64,000 nucleotides of DNA from Pseudomaricurvus hydrocarbonicus (GCF_011602365.1 NZ_JAAONZ010000002.1:124001-188000); one strand, 5' to 3'; positions 44,838 to 55,063 are shown, numbered from the stretch's first letter. A program made the numbers and translations. The notes: generated from the letters alone by a model not told the origin.

Positions 44838-45578
44838 CTACAGGCCCAGAATCTGCGCCAACTTACTCGCTTCAACGTAACCCGGCAGCATGGTGCCATC
44901 CGCCAGGACAATGGCTGGTGTACCCCGCACCCCCAGCTCACCGCCCAGATTAAACTGCTCCGCGACCGGATTGTCTTCACAGTATTTGGCGTCCACTGAC
45001 TGACCATTTTTCAGCCGCGTCAAGGCCGTCTGCGGATCTTTCGCGCACCAGGCTTCTGCGATTTTGGTGTAGGAGGGAGAACCTATTCCCGCTCGCGGGT
45101 AAGCCAGATAGCGCACTTCGATACCCATCTCATTCATCGCCGGCACTTCTTTATGCAGCTTCCGACAGTAGCCGCAATCCACATCGGTAAAGACATAGAT
45201 GTAAGCCTTACGCTCACCTTTGGCCGGGAAAATAATCTCATCACTGGCGGCAATGGCATCCAGTTTGGACTTGCGCACGGGCAACATGGCCAGCTCTTGC
45301 AAGTCAACAAAACCTGTTGAGCTGACCCCGTAGAGCGTTCCCGCCAGCATGAAATCACCCGTGGCACTCACGTACAAAACCGGACCGTTCTGCACCTTCA
45401 CCTGGTACAACCCCTCCATCGGAGTCTCTTGCACCTCACCATAGGCCAGATCCGGGCGTGCAACCTGCAGCTTACCCAAAATAACGTTGGAAACGGCCGA
45501 ATCAACAGGCTCGGCGCTAACCCCCATCCCCAGGGCAAACACCCATACACTGACTACCAAACTACAAAACTGCCGCAT
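44838..45578 (-). CDS. dsbC: Periplasmic thiol:disulfide isomerase DsbC
   Basis: A 246-residue DsbC/DsbG-type isomerase. It has a signal peptide (to about residue 22), an N-terminal dimerisation domain, and a thioredoxin domain with the active site Cys135-Gly-Tyr-Cys138 (DVDCGYCRKLH). The cis-proline loop is RGTPAIVLADG. The second cysteine pair (WCAKDP ... KYCEDNP) is present. It corrects wrong disulfides in the periplasm, kept reduced by DsbD. Between xerD and hom as in Pseudomonas. Confidence 0.96.
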   Translation of the reverse strand: MRQFCSLVVSVWVFALGMGVSAEPVDSAVSNVILGKLQVARPDLAYGEVQETPMEGLYQVKVQNGPVLYVSATGDFMLAGTLYGVSSTGFVDLQELAMLPVRKSKLDAIAASDEIIFPAKGERKAYIYVFTDVDCGYCRKLHKEVPAMNEMGIEVRYLAYPRAGIGSPSYTKIAEAWCAKDPQTALTRLKNGQSVDAKYCEDNPVAEQFNLGGELGVRGTPAIVLADGTMLPGYVEASKLAQILGL

Positions 45579-45710
45579 TCCTTGACCTCATAAAAACAAT
45601 TAACTGATGAACACTTTACCATATTCCAGAGCTATGCAATGAACTCGAGCCACACCGCCTTAGCTAAGAGGTTGCCGCCCAGCCTAAGTTCCCTGCTGTG
45701 GGCAAAACAC

Positions 45711-46667
45711 TTATGCCCGTGGGTGGTGCTCGCCATGCAAGCTCTTCATCCGCTCAATGGCCACATGAGTATAGATTTGAGTGGTCGATAAGTCACTGTG
45801 ACCCAACAGCAGCTGGACAACCCGTAAATCGGCACCATGGTTGATCAGGTGCGTGGCAAAGGCATGGCGTAAAGTGTGCGGGGAAAGATCTTTATTAATT
45901 CCCGCAACCTGCGACCAGTGCTTAATACGATGCCAAAATGTCTGGCGGGTCATCTGCTTGCCTCGCAAACTGGGGAACACCACATCCGAGGCACTCTTTA
46001 ACAGTTGCGGGCGTGATTGTTTGACGTAGCGCAACAACCACTGAGCCGCCTCATCCCCCAAGGGTATCAAACGTTCCTTGCCACCCTTGCCGGTTACCCG
46101 AACCACCCCCTGACGGAGGTTCACATCCCCCAGATGCAACCCAACCAGCTCACTGACCCGCAACCCACACGCATACAGCACTTCCAGCATGGTTCGATCC
46201 CGCAAGCCAATGGCATCTTCAACATCCGGTGCCGACAATAAAGCCTCAACATCCGCCTCGGTTAAGGACTTGGGCAAGGGGCGCCCCTGTTTCGGGTTTT
46301 CAATCAGCGCCACCGGGTCATGATTCACCGCGCCCTCGCGCAGCCAATAGGCATAAAAGCCCCGACAGCAGGACAAAAAGCGAGCCGTGGAACGGGCCGA
46401 AGACTTTTGCCTCTCCAGCCGAAAGGCGAGATAGTCACGCAATTGAATTTCATCGACCGCTTTTAATGTCACCGGCTGCAGAGCGCACCAGCGGGCAAAT
46501 AAATTTAAATCCCGCCCGTAAGACGACAAGGTACTGTCACTGAGCCCTTTCTCAACCCAGATGGCATCCAGAAAAAGCTCAATCATGCGCTGATCTTCCG
46601 GCCTCACCAGGTCGGCGGACAATCCTGCCACAACATCTGAAGATGAATAAATAAGAGAGTTTGTCAT
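45711..46667 (-). CDS. xerD: Tyrosine recombinase XerD
   Basis: A 318-residue site-specific recombinase that with XerC resolves chromosome dimers at dif. N-terminal SAM-like domain (IELFLDAIWVEKGLSDSTL); catalytic domain with the first Arg in YACGLRVSELVGL, Lys in GKGGKERLIP, HTLRHAFATHL (HxxR), LLGHSDLSTTQIYTHV with the nucleophile Tyr. About 20 residues longer than E. coli XerD at the N terminus; a later Met at 46586 exists, but ATG 46667 has AGG at a suitable distance. Followed by dsbC, its conserved neighbour. Confidence 0.95.
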   Translation of the reverse strand: MTNSLIYSSSDVVAGLSADLVRPEDQRMIELFLDAIWVEKGLSDSTLSSYGRDLNLFARWCALQPVTLKAVDEIQLRDYLAFRLERQKSSARSTARFLSCCRGFYAYWLREGAVNHDPVALIENPKQGRPLPKSLTEADVEALLSAPDVEDAIGLRDRTMLEVLYACGLRVSELVGLHLGDVNLRQGVVRVTGKGGKERLIPLGDEAAQWLLRYVKQSRPQLLKSASDVVFPSLRGKQMTRQTFWHRIKHWSQVAGINKDLSPHTLRHAFATHLINHGADLRVVQLLLGHSDLSTTQIYTHVAIERMKSLHGEHHPRA

Positions 46668-46788
46668 CAGCCTACACTAATGGATTTCACAAGCGCGAAA
46701 CAAGCTGATTTTGATGGCTCACAGACTGAGACCTGAAGAAACATGAAGTGGAAGAGGTTTTCACACACCTAAGGTTCACCCACAAAAA

Positions 46789-46813
46789 AACGGCGCCCTT
46801 GCGGTACGCCGTT
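46789..46813. terminator. Intrinsic terminator of the ffh-rplS block
   Basis: AACGGCG pairs with CGCCGTT around an 11-base loop, with seven A on the left and six T on the right, so it works in both directions. It lies about 60 bases after the rplS stop and before xerD. Confidence 0.9.
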
Positions 46814-46873
46814 TTTTAAACCGCCAACCTTTCAGCTGGTCAGTTTGCTGTCTGCCTTAAGGTTACAAAAACC

Positions 46874-47233
46874 TTAAGATTTCGCAGTCAGTTTTTCTTT
46901 AATACGTGCAGCCTTACCAGTCAGGTTGCGCAAGTAGTACAACTTGGCCTGACGAACATCACCGCGACGCTTAACAGAAACACTGTCAATCAGCGGGCTG
47001 TGTGTTTGGAAAGTACGCTCAACACCAATACCGTGTGAGATTTTACGTACAGTAAAAGCGGAGTTCAGACCACGGCTGCGAATGCCGATCACTACACCTT
47101 CAAACGCCTGCAGACGCTCACGGGTACCTTCTTTTACTTTAACCTGGACAACGACTGTGTCACCTGGTGAAAATTCAGGCAGGTCTTTTTTCAGTTGCTC
47201 GTTTTCCAGTTCCTGGATAATTTTGTTGCTCAT
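46874..47233 (-). CDS. rplS: 50S ribosomal protein L19
   Basis: A 119-residue L19 with [40 protein letters not shown] and [16 protein letters not shown]. It sits at the 30S-50S interface. AAGGAG lies at ideal distance before ATG 47233. Last gene of the rpsP-rimM-trmD-rplS operon, followed by a clear terminator. Confidence 0.98.
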   Translation of the reverse strand: MSNKIIQELENEQLKKDLPEFSPGDTVVVQVKVKEGTRERLQAFEGVVIGIRSRGLNSAFTVRKISHGIGVERTFQTHSPLIDSVSVKRRGDVRQAKLYYLRNLTGKAARIKEKLTAKS

Positions 47234-47344
47234 GGTCTGCTCCTTTAGAGTCAGTAGTGTAGCTTCACAGCTATATGAGGAACGATAATTGGTTCCTTCT
47301 GCGGATTATTCCGCTTCAGGTTTAGCCAACCGTAAGTTCCCCGG

Positions 47345-48175
47345 TTAATCGTCCCGACCAGTATCCAACTCTTGCTGATAGCGATCTAACAGCATTTGCT
47401 GCTCACTGGTCAGTTCTAATTTTTCCAGCAGGTCCGGGCGCCGTTGCCAGGTTCTGCCCAACGCCTGCTGCAAACGCCAGCGGCGTATCTTTTCGTGGTT
47501 ACCGGATAACAACACCTCCGGCACCTGACGACCTTCAAAAACTTCCGGTCGCGTATAGTGCGGGCAATCCAGCAAGCCATCCGTAAAGGAATCCTGCTCA
47601 GCGGATTGTGCGTGCCCCAATGCGCCCGGCAATAGTCGGGTCACACTGTCAATCAAAACCATCGCAGCCAGTTCTCCGCCGCTCAGTACGTAATCACCGA
47701 TGGACCACTCCTCGTCCACCTCCAGCTCAATCAGGCGTTCATCAATGCCTTCATAACGGCCAGCGATCAGCACTAAATTTTGCCCTTCTGCCAGAGCAGT
47801 GGCACCCTGTTGATCTAACTGTCGCCCCTGGGGAGACAGATAAACCACTTTGCAACCTGCACCGCCAGCTTCACGGCAATCGGCCCAGGCCCGGGCTTCG
47901 GCTATGGCCTCTCTGAGCGGCTGAATCATCATCAGCATGCCAGGACCACCACCGTAAGGTCGATCATCCACCGTCTGGTGGCGATCTTGTGTAAATTGCC
48001 GGGGATTCCACATCTCCAGCTCAACCAGTCCCTGCTTAATCGCACGACTGGTAATGCCGTAATCACTGATGGCGGCAAACATTTCCGGAAACAGTGTCAC
48101 AACAGCAATTCGCTTCGAGCTACTCGTCACGCCTGCCGCTCTCCTACTGGCTTCTTTCGATAATGTTGCTGTCAT
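47345..48175 (-). CDS. trmD: tRNA (guanine37-N1)-methyltransferase TrmD
   Basis: A 276-residue SPOUT methyltransferase placing m1G37 on tRNAs. [21 protein letters not shown] begins the domain; the SAM knot includes [13 protein letters not shown] and the conserved [17 protein letters not shown]. Compared with E. coli there are about 20 extra N-terminal residues before the first strand. ATG 48175 lacks a clear ribosome-binding site; GTG 48130 is nearer the family N terminus and is an alternative. The gene lies between rimM and rplS. Confidence 0.95.
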   Translation of the reverse strand: MTATLSKEASRRAAGVTSSSKRIAVVTLFPEMFAAISDYGITSRAIKQGLVELEMWNPRQFTQDRHQTVDDRPYGGGPGMLMMIQPLREAIAEARAWADCREAGGAGCKVVYLSPQGRQLDQQGATALAEGQNLVLIAGRYEGIDERLIELEVDEEWSIGDYVLSGGELAAMVLIDSVTRLLPGALGHAQSAEQDSFTDGLLDCPHYTRPEVFEGRQVPEVLLSGNHEKIRRWRLQQALGRTWQRRPDLLEKLELTSEQQMLLDRYQQELDTGRDD

Positions 48176-48234
48176 GCTCAATTGAGGGGCTCAACATATG
48201 AGAGGCACAACATTGGGAGAAACTACCCCCAGAC

Positions 48235-48795
48235 TCAAAAGTCCGGATCCCAATCCACTCGTATTTCACCCGCCTCCAGATCAATCGAAGTCACAAACTG
48301 ACCCGGAATATAGGGAATCAAACGCTCTTTATCATCAAGACTGTCCGCGTCCCCCTTGACCACCAGTACATCGTTCGCACCGGTTTCCAACAAGCGACTG
48401 ACAACCCCCAAGCGGCTGACCTGGCCCTCAAATTCAGTTATTACAGCCAACCCTTCCAGCTGGTACCAGTAATACTCACCTGCCTCCAGCTCCGCCATCT
48501 GCCCGCGCTCTACCGAAATAGTCACCTGACAGAGTTCCTGCGCCTTATCCCGGTCATCGACTCCTTTAATCAGAGCCACCAGACCTTTGCCGTGGGGTCG
48601 ATACTCTTCCACCTCGACAGGTTTGACGCCATGGCGGGTTTTTAACCACCAAGGGCTGTAGGAGAAAATATTCTCCATCGGCTCGGTTTCTGAATGGATT
48701 TTCACCCATCCCTTAACACCGAAAACCGTCGTAATGCGCCCAACATCGACCAAATTAGAGCCTTGCTTGGTGTTGCCAGTCTTCTGATCAGTCAT
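48235..48795 (-). CDS. rimM: 16S rRNA processing protein RimM
   Basis: A 186-residue RimM, the assembly factor for the 30S head that binds S19. The N-terminal domain has VGRITTVFGVKGWVKIHSET, and the C-terminal PRC barrel has YYWYQLEGLAV, LLETGANDVLVV, LIPYIPGQFV and the ending IRVDWDPDF. Length and operon position (after rpsP, before trmD) are as expected. Confidence 0.97.
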   Translation of the reverse strand: MTDQKTGNTKQGSNLVDVGRITTVFGVKGWVKIHSETEPMENIFSYSPWWLKTRHGVKPVEVEEYRPHGKGLVALIKGVDDRDKAQELCQVTISVERGQMAELEAGEYYWYQLEGLAVITEFEGQVSRLGVVSRLLETGANDVLVVKGDADSLDDKERLIPYIPGQFVTSIDLEAGEIRVDWDPDF

Positions 48796-48832
48796 GAGGC
48801 CCGCACTACAAGATAATCAAACTACAGGATAA

Positions 48833-49078
48833 TTAAGCAGCAGCTTGTTCTTTCAGCAGCTTGGCAACACGATCGGAGCACTGAGCACCTTGCGCTACCC
48901 AATAGGCGATACGCTCATTGTCGATGCGCAGACGCTCTTCTTGACCCTGGGCCACTGGGTTAAAGAAGCCAACGCGCTCAATGTAGCGACCGTTACGTGA
49001 GCTACGGCTGTCGGTTACGTTCAGGTGGTAAAACGGACGCTTCTTAGAGCCGCCACGAGATAGACGAATGCTTACCAT
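48833..49078 (-). CDS. rpsP: 30S ribosomal protein S16
   Basis: An 81-residue S16: [19 protein letters not shown], then [20 protein letters not shown]. Head of the rpsP-rimM-trmD-rplS operon. AGGAAG lies about 10 bases upstream of the start. ffh lies 250 bp upstream on the same strand. Confidence 0.98.
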   Translation of the reverse strand: MVSIRLSRGGSKKRPFYHLNVTDSRSSRNGRYIERVGFFNPVAQGQEERLRIDNERIAYWVAQGAQCSDRVAKLLKEQAAA

Positions 49079-49324
49079 GTAAGTCTACTTCCTATTAATC
49101 AAATTTAGCGCACCACCTTCTGGTAACACGCAGTCAAATAAAACCGCCAAATACTTCAGCAATACGCAGACACAGCCTACGAAAGGCGCGATATTCTAAG
49201 GGAAAGCTTTGAGGATGTATAGAGGTTTAATGAGGGATTACTGAGGATTCATGAACCGCACACCCCGAATGGGTCGCACAACTCACAAAACCCCAGCTAA
49301 TAAAGGCCACTTCAGCGCAAATGC

Positions 49325-50752
49325 TTACTTAAAGCCAGGCGGCAGACCTCCGCCGCCGCCGGGGAAGCCACCCGGAGGCATACCACCGGGGGGCATCCCT
49401 CCGCCGCCACCGCCGAGCATGCCGCCCATGCCCCGCATCATTTTGGCCATACCATCGCCTTTCATCTTCTTCATCATCTTGGCCATCTGCTTATGCTGCT
49501 TGAGCAAACGGTTCAGATCCTGAATCTGGGTGCCCGAACCCATGGTAATGCGACGCTTGCGCGAACCATTCAACACGTCGGGATTGGCACGCTCCGCCGG
49601 CGTCATGGAATCAATAATGACCTCCATCACCTTAAACTGCTTGGTCATGTCACTTTTTTCAGCCAATTGGGCCATGTTGCCCATCCCCGGCAGCTTTTCC
49701 AGCATGGAGGCCATGCCGCCCATGTTCTGCATTTGCTGCAACTGATCCCGCAGATCCTCAAGATCAAACTTTTGACCCTTGGCGACCTTTTTGACCAGCC
49801 TTTCCGCCTTATCCTTGTCGATATTGCGTTCAGCGTCTTCAATCAGGGACAGCAGGTCACCCATGCCCAGAATACGGGAGGCAATACGATCCGGGTGAAA
49901 CGGTTCCAGGGCGTCAATCTTTTCGCCCATGCCCAGAAACTTGATCGGCTTGCCGGTAACGTGACGCACAGACAGGGCCGCACCCCCGCGGGCATCGCCA
50001 TCCGCCTTGGTGAGAATGATGCCCGTCAATGCCAGCGCATCATTAAAGGCCTTGGCGGTATTCACCGCATCCTGACCAATCATGGCATCGATCACAAACA
50101 AGGTTTCCGCAGGCTCGATTGCAGCGTGCAACTCCTTGATTTCATCCATCAGGTCGTCATCAACGTGGAGACGGCCTGCCGTATCCACGATCACAACATC
50201 CGCGTAGTGCTTGCGCGCGTGCATGATGGCGCCGTTTGCTATGTCGACCGGCCTCTGATCTGGAGACGACGGGAAGAAATCGACGCCCACCTCTGTTGCC
50301 AGAGTCTCCAACTGCTTGATGGCCGCAGGGCGGTAAATATCCGCCGACACCACCACAACCTTTTTCTTTTCCCGCTCTTTCAGGAATTTGGCCAGTTTGG
50401 CCACAGACGTCGTTTTACCCGCCCCCTGCAAGCCGGCCATCAAAACCACGGCTGGCGGCTTGACCGCCAGATCCAGAGTCTCGTTGGCGTCACCCATCAT
50501 TGCGACCATTTCGGCCTCAACGATTTTGATGAACTGCTGGCCCGGGTTCAGGGCCCGCGACACTTCCTGCCCCACGGCGCGCTTTCGGACACTTTCTATA
50601 AATGCCTTAACCACCGGCAGGGCGACGTCGGCCTCAAGCAACGCTTTGCGCACTTCGCGCAAGGTGTCTTTGATGTTGGCGTCGGTGAGTTTGGCTTTGC
50701 CAGTAACCTTTTTCAGGGTACGGGACAAACGATCCTGTAAGTTCTCAAACAT
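49325..50752 (-). CDS. ffh: Signal recognition particle protein Ffh
   Basis: A 475-residue SRP54 homologue that with 4.5S RNA targets nascent membrane proteins. NG domain: GLQGAGKTTSVAKLA near residue 107, DTAGRLHVDD, TKADGDARGGAALS. The methionine-rich M domain follows from about residue 325 with SGTQIQDLNRLLKQHKQM. The last 35 residues are an unusual run of Gly, Pro and Met with MPPGG repeats, longer than in E. coli. Divergent from ypjD, a conserved pair. Confidence 0.98.
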   Translation of the reverse strand: MFENLQDRLSRTLKKVTGKAKLTDANIKDTLREVRKALLEADVALPVVKAFIESVRKRAVGQEVSRALNPGQQFIKIVEAEMVAMMGDANETLDLAVKPPAVVLMAGLQGAGKTTSVAKLAKFLKEREKKKVVVVSADIYRPAAIKQLETLATEVGVDFFPSSPDQRPVDIANGAIMHARKHYADVVIVDTAGRLHVDDDLMDEIKELHAAIEPAETLFVIDAMIGQDAVNTAKAFNDALALTGIILTKADGDARGGAALSVRHVTGKPIKFLGMGEKIDALEPFHPDRIASRILGMGDLLSLIEDAERNIDKDKAERLVKKVAKGQKFDLEDLRDQLQQMQNMGGMASMLEKLPGMGNMAQLAEKSDMTKQFKVMEVIIDSMTPAERANPDVLNGSRKRRITMGSGTQIQDLNRLLKQHKQMAKMMKKMKGDGMAKMMRGMGGMLGGGGGGMPPGGMPPGGFPGGGGGLPPGFK

Positions 50753-51149
50753 GGTGAATCACAACCGTCCAGCTGACTGAATCCGTAAAAGTGGCCAAGT
50801 ATAACGAATTTTTTCAGCCGTTGCTCCCCGTAGCGCCCTGTTGCGGCAACTCTTTCTGCTTAACCCGCATTCCACCCCGCCCGTCCTCCACCCAACCTTC
50901 TGAGAAATGTTGAAGTCCCCAATGTCCCGCCCCTCTCTGCCCACTTTATCGCCTCTGATCAGCTTTTCACCACCCACGAACCAGCCTGACACCATCCATC
51001 AACCCGGTTAAAACTTTTCATTCGCTTTAGGTAACTTCTATTTAGCGTCATGTGGCTTCTATTATTAGCGTCATGCGGCTTCTAATTGGAAAGTCCCTGT
51101 GACACACTGCGGGTCGTAAAAACGAATCCAGAATGATCATCCTAAATTT
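50753..51149. other. Divergent ffh-ypjD spacer with a 23-bp duplication
   Basis: About 400 bp that must hold both promoters. It contains a 23-bp tandem duplication at 51042-51087 and no gene I can support. Confidence 0.5.
51042..51087 (+). repeat. 23-bp tandem duplication in the ypjD leader
   Basis: Two adjacent 23-bp units, sharing TTAGCGTCATG and GGCTTCTA, differ at three or four positions. The 14 bases before them look like a partial third copy. The array ends 62 bases before the ypjD start. Confidence 0.75.
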
Positions 51150-51953
51150 ATGAGCATCACTATCCATTTGGCACTCTGTCTGGCCGCCATCTCACTGTAT
51201 TTGTGTGGCGCCGCCTATTTGATCACCTCCATTGCTCAAAAGCGCCCTATCGCCTCGCAATGGCTAATGTCGTTTGCCGTCTCTGCCATGGCCATGCACG
51301 CTGCCGGCAGTTACCCCATGCTGTTCCACCCCTCAGGCATTAACCTGGGGTTTTTCAATATCGTCTCACTCACCTTTTGGGTGGTGAATCTGATCGTGCT
51401 CCTCAGCAGCCTGAAAAAGCCCCTGCAAACCCTGTTTATCTTTTTGTTTCCCCTGTCTGCCCTCTGCTTGTTGATGGCGATTGTCAGTCACGATGAGACC
51501 ATGATCACTCAGGTCAGCGGAGAAATGATTGCCCACATCCTGTTGTCCATACTGGCCTATAGCCTGCTGATCATTGCCACTTTGCAGGCACTGACACTGG
51601 CCTTCCAGAACTACCAGCTCAAACACAAGCATCCGGCAGGAATGATCCGCCTGCTGCCTCCCCTGCAAACCATGGAGGCACTTTTCTTCGAGATTTTGTG
51701 GGCCGGCGAGATTTTGCTGACCCTTTCCATCATCACCGGTTTTCTGTTCATCGAAGATCTGTTTGCCCAGCACCTGGTCCACAAAACCGTTCTGACGATA
51801 CTTGCCTGGTGCATTTACGCCACCCTGTTATGGGGACATGTGCGACTGGGATGGAGAGGCAATACGGCCATCCGCTGGGCACTGGGCGGCTTCGTCACCT
51901 TGATGCTGGCCTATTTTGGCAGTAAATTTGTGCTGGAAATCATTCTCCGCTGA
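51150..51953 (+). CDS. ypjD: YpjD/CorE family membrane protein (CcsA-like cytochrome c assembly domain)
   Basis: A 267-residue protein with eight hydrophobic helices and the CcsA/HemX-type core, including conserved histidines (MHAAGSY, IAHILLSILAYS, HKTVLTILAWCIY). E. coli YpjD (CorE) sits at the same place, divergent from ffh and followed by a CorB-like gene, and has been linked to divalent cation transport; CcsA homology suggests heme handling. The true role is unsettled. Confidence 0.93.
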   Translation: MSITIHLALCLAAISLYLCGAAYLITSIAQKRPIASQWLMSFAVSAMAMHAAGSYPMLFHPSGINLGFFNIVSLTFWVVNLIVLLSSLKKPLQTLFIFLFPLSALCLLMAIVSHDETMITQVSGEMIAHILLSILAYSLLIIATLQALTLAFQNYQLKHKHPAGMIRLLPPLQTMEALFFEILWAGEILLTLSIITGFLFIEDLFAQHLVHKTVLTILAWCIYATLLWGHVRLGWRGNTAIRWALGGFVTLMLAYFGSKFVLEIILR

Positions 51954-52208
51954 TACCGCGACAAGCCGCCGGCACTCCGCCTTTCAGGCCCGAGAAGGCC
52001 ACCCCTTCCCGGGCCTGCGATAGCACCCCGCTCACCCAGCAGCTGCCCGATTCTTCCAGCTCCGCAAGCGTCGCACCGAAAGCCGCCACAAACCCCGCGA
52101 CCAACAGCCCCGAGAGGCATTAATCCCCCCGCCCAAGAAACGGTTGCGCCTACCCAAATTCTGAGGGAAGATACGCGAACTTATTCGGCTATACAGGCTC
52201 CACCTTCT

Positions 52209-53474
52209 TTGAACGACGCTCCCCTTGGCCTCTTATTTGGGATACTGGCCATTTTAATTTTGCTCTCCGGATTTTTCTCCAGCTCCGAGACGGGCATGAT
52301 GTCTTTAAACCGCTACCGGTTAAAACACCTCGCCAAAAAACAACACAAAGGTGCCATGCGTGCCGCAGAGCTGCTCGCCCGTCCAGATCGCCTGATTGGC
52401 GTGATCCTGATCGGCAACAACCTGGTCAACATTTTTGCCACCGTCATCGCCACAATTTTGGCCTCGCGACTGTACGGCGAAATTGGCCTCGCCATCATGC
52501 CGATCATCCTCACTATCGTGATTCTTATTTTCGCCGAGGTGACCCCGAAGACCATTGCCGCCCTGCACCCGGAAAGCATCGCCTTTCCCGCCAGCCTGAT
52601 ACTCAAACCACTGCTGATTTTGCTGTACCCGCTGGTCTGGCTGGTTAACAGCTTTTCCAACGGGCTGGCCAAAATCATCGGGGTAGACCCCAGCAAAGCC
52701 AGTATCAGTGACCAGCTGCACCCCGATGAGCTTCGCACCGCCGTGGACGAACACGGCGATCTCATTCCCGATCAGCACCAGGGTATTCTGCTGAACGTAC
52801 TGGACCTGGAAAAGGCCACCGTCGAAGACATCATGATTCCGCGCAATGAAGTATTCGGGCTGGATCTGGAAGACGATATCCCCACCCTGCTGAAACGCAT
52901 TCGCACCTCCGAATACACCCGCCTGCCGGTCTACGAAGGCGACATCAACAACATTGTCGGCATTCTGCACCTGCGCAATGCGGCGCGCTTTATTCACGGT
53001 GACAACAAGTCCGTTACCCATGAAGCCATTCGTCGGTTTACCCGTGACCCTTACTTCATTCCCGAAGGCACGCCACTGCACACCCAGCTGATGCACTTTC
53101 AGCGACAAAAACGACGCATGGCCATCGTTGTGGATGAGTACGGTGATGTACAGGGTATCGTGACCATGGAAGACCTGCTGGAAGAAATCGTCGGTGATTT
53201 CACCACCAATCTGGCAGAGGAAGAGAATCCGGAAATTTCCCAGCTGGAGGACAGCTGGTATCTGATAGAAGGCGGCACGTCGATTCGGGATATCAACCGT
53301 CACCTGAGCTGGGAGCTCCCCACTGACGGCCCCAAAACCCTGAACGGGTTGATTGTGGAAGAACTGCAAAACATCCCCGCAGGCCACACCGGGATCAAAA
53401 TTGGCGACTATAAAATTGAGACCGTCGCCCTGTCGGACAAGATGATCGAGAGTGCCAGAGTCAAAGCGGTCTAG
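52209..53474 (+). CDS. corB: HlyC/CorC family (CNNM-type) transporter, CorB/YfjD-like
   Basis: A 421-residue CNNM/CorB protein: DUF21 membrane domain with FFSSSETGMMSLNRYRLKHL and FAEVTPKTIAALHPE, paired CBS domains (DIMIPRNEVFGLDLED ... VVDEYGDVQGIVTMEDLLEE), and a C-terminal CorC_HlyC domain. Bacterial members move Mg2+ or Co2+. No ATG fits the N terminus; TTG 52209 gives a complete family-like protein. Its end and stop codon are part of a 22-bp tandem repeat. Follows ypjD as in E. coli. Confidence 0.94.
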   Translation: MNDAPLGLLFGILAILILLSGFFSSSETGMMSLNRYRLKHLAKKQHKGAMRAAELLARPDRLIGVILIGNNLVNIFATVIATILASRLYGEIGLAIMPIILTIVILIFAEVTPKTIAALHPESIAFPASLILKPLLILLYPLVWLVNSFSNGLAKIIGVDPSKASISDQLHPDELRTAVDEHGDLIPDQHQGILLNVLDLEKATVEDIMIPRNEVFGLDLEDDIPTLLKRIRTSEYTRLPVYEGDINNIVGILHLRNAARFIHGDNKSVTHEAIRRFTRDPYFIPEGTPLHTQLMHFQRQKRRMAIVVDEYGDVQGIVTMEDLLEEIVGDFTTNLAEEENPEISQLEDSWYLIEGGTSIRDINRHLSWELPTDGPKTLNGLIVEELQNIPAGHTGIKIGDYKIETVALSDKMIESARVKAV

Positions 53475-53548
53475 CTACAAAATCAAAGCGGCCTAGTGCC
53501 AACACCCAAAGCACCCGCTGCTGGACTCAAAGCTGGCAAAGGGCAGCC
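53461..53548 (+). repeat. 22-bp tandem repeat over the corB stop codon, 4 copies
   Basis: Units start at 53461, 53483, 53505 and 53527. The first holds the last codons and TAG stop (TCAAAGCGGTCTAG); the second repeats it as TCAAAGCGGCCTAG; the third and fourth keep CAAAGC. Decay increases away from the gene. Confidence 0.85.
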
Positions 53549-53587
53549 ACCTTGCGGCTGCCCGGGCGGCCTCAGGATTCAACAGCT

Positions 53588-54769
53588 CTAGAGCTTCACC
53601 TGAACTTTAGACGCGACATTCAGCGCCTTGTCTACCGCCCCGTCAACCGAAGTTCCACGCGCCAGAGCCACCCCCATCCTGCGTTTGCCGGCCACCTCTG
53701 GCTTGCCAAACAACCTAAGACTGGTATCTGGCATGGCCAGCGCCTCTGCCAGATTGCCGAAAGACGGCTTATCAGATTCCCCCTCCACCAAAATCACTGC
53801 TGAGGCGGATGGGCCATGCTGCACAATGTTGGGGATTGGCAGCCCGAGGATTGCCCGGGCGTGCAGAGCAAACTCGGACAAGTCCTGAGAAATCAGCGTC
53901 ACCAAACCGGTGTCATGGGGTCGCGGCGAGACTTCACTGAAATACACCTGATCCCCTTTGACAAACAGCTCAACGCCAAACAACCCCCAGCCGCCCAACG
54001 CTTCGGTCACCTTGCGAGCCACCTCCTGAGAGGCCTCCAGGGCAGCGGGTGTCATCGCCTGCGGCTGCCAGGACTCCTGATAATCACCGTCTTCCTGACG
54101 GTGACCAATGGGCTCACAGTAACTGGTGCCGTCTTTATGGCGTACGGTCAGCAGCGTGATTTCATAATCAAAATCCACGAAGCCTTCTACAATGACTTTC
54201 CCCGCCCCCGCACGCCCCCCTTCCTGCGCGTATTGCCAGGCCGCTTCCACGTCAGCCATGGACTTGACCACACTCTGCCCTTTACCGGATGAGCTCATGA
54301 TCGGCTTCACTACACAGGGGCAGCCAATGCGCTCAATGGAGGCGGAAAAGTCTTCGAAGTTATCGGAAAACTCATAGGCCGAAGTCGGGAGCTTCAACTC
54401 TTCCGCCGCCAACCGGCGGATACCTTCACGGTTCATGGTCAACTGGGTTGCACGTGCCGTGGGCACGATATTGAACCCTTCTTTTTCCAGAGCAACCAGG
54501 GTATCGGTCGCAATCGCTTCGATTTCCGGCACAATGTAGTCCGGCTTTTCCATTTCAATGACCTGACGCAAGGCCGTGCCGTCCAGCATGGACAAGGAAT
54601 AGCTGCGGTCAGCCACCTGCATCGCCGGCGCATTGTCGTAACGATCACAGGCAATGACCTCGACCCCCAATCGCTGCAATTCAATGGCGACCTCTTTGCC
54701 CAGCTCGCCAGAGCCGCAGAGCATGACCTTAGTCGCAGAAGGTGAAAATGGAGTACCGATCGTGGGCAT
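53588..54769 (-). CDS. purT: Formate-dependent phosphoribosylglycinamide formyltransferase PurT
   Basis: A 393-residue ATP-grasp enzyme that formylates GAR with formate and ATP in purine synthesis. [20 protein letters not shown] near residue 15, the ATP-grasp loop [19 protein letters not shown], and [16 protein letters not shown] with metal-binding residues. Start ATG 54769 ([14 protein letters not shown]); a longer frame to 54802 adds little. It stands alone on its strand and converges on corB. Confidence 0.96.
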   Translation of the reverse strand: MPTIGTPFSPSATKVMLCGSGELGKEVAIELQRLGVEVIACDRYDNAPAMQVADRSYSLSMLDGTALRQVIEMEKPDYIVPEIEAIATDTLVALEKEGFNIVPTARATQLTMNREGIRRLAAEELKLPTSAYEFSDNFEDFSASIERIGCPCVVKPIMSSSGKGQSVVKSMADVEAAWQYAQEGGRAGAGKVIVEGFVDFDYEITLLTVRHKDGTSYCEPIGHRQEDGDYQESWQPQAMTPAALEASQEVARKVTEALGGWGLFGVELFVKGDQVYFSEVSPRPHDTGLVTLISQDLSEFALHARAILGLPIPNIVQHGPSASAVILVEGESDKPSFGNLAEALAMPDTSLRLFGKPEVAGKRRMGVALARGTSVDGAVDKALNVASKVQVKL

Positions 54770-55063
54770 GGGTATAGTCTCTTGTGGTGAGGTGAGCTGC
54801 AAAACCAGCGGCTCTGCAGATCAACAGTCTAAGGTGACGAACTCCCCTGGCATCATCTGTCAGCAGTGCCGTCAGCCAATAAAGTACTGCCAGCCATGAT
54901 GAAAAGATAGGCAATAAATCCCTGGGGTGCCGTCGATTGAAAGCTTTTGAGTGAATGTTGTTGATTTGAGTGAAAGATGTTGAGATGCAGGGGCTTCAGT
55001 GCCGAGGGATTTCCCTGCAACCGGAGGCTGGAAGCCGCCCCACAGAGATCCACTGGCATCGCA

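Noticed and set aside
44507-44953. 148-codon plus-strand frame in the hom-dsbC spacer
   Set aside because: It runs through the repeat and into the antisense of dsbC, with no family similarity.
49493-50740. 415-codon plus-strand frame opposite ffh
   Set aside because: Antisense shadow of a highly conserved gene; no family features.
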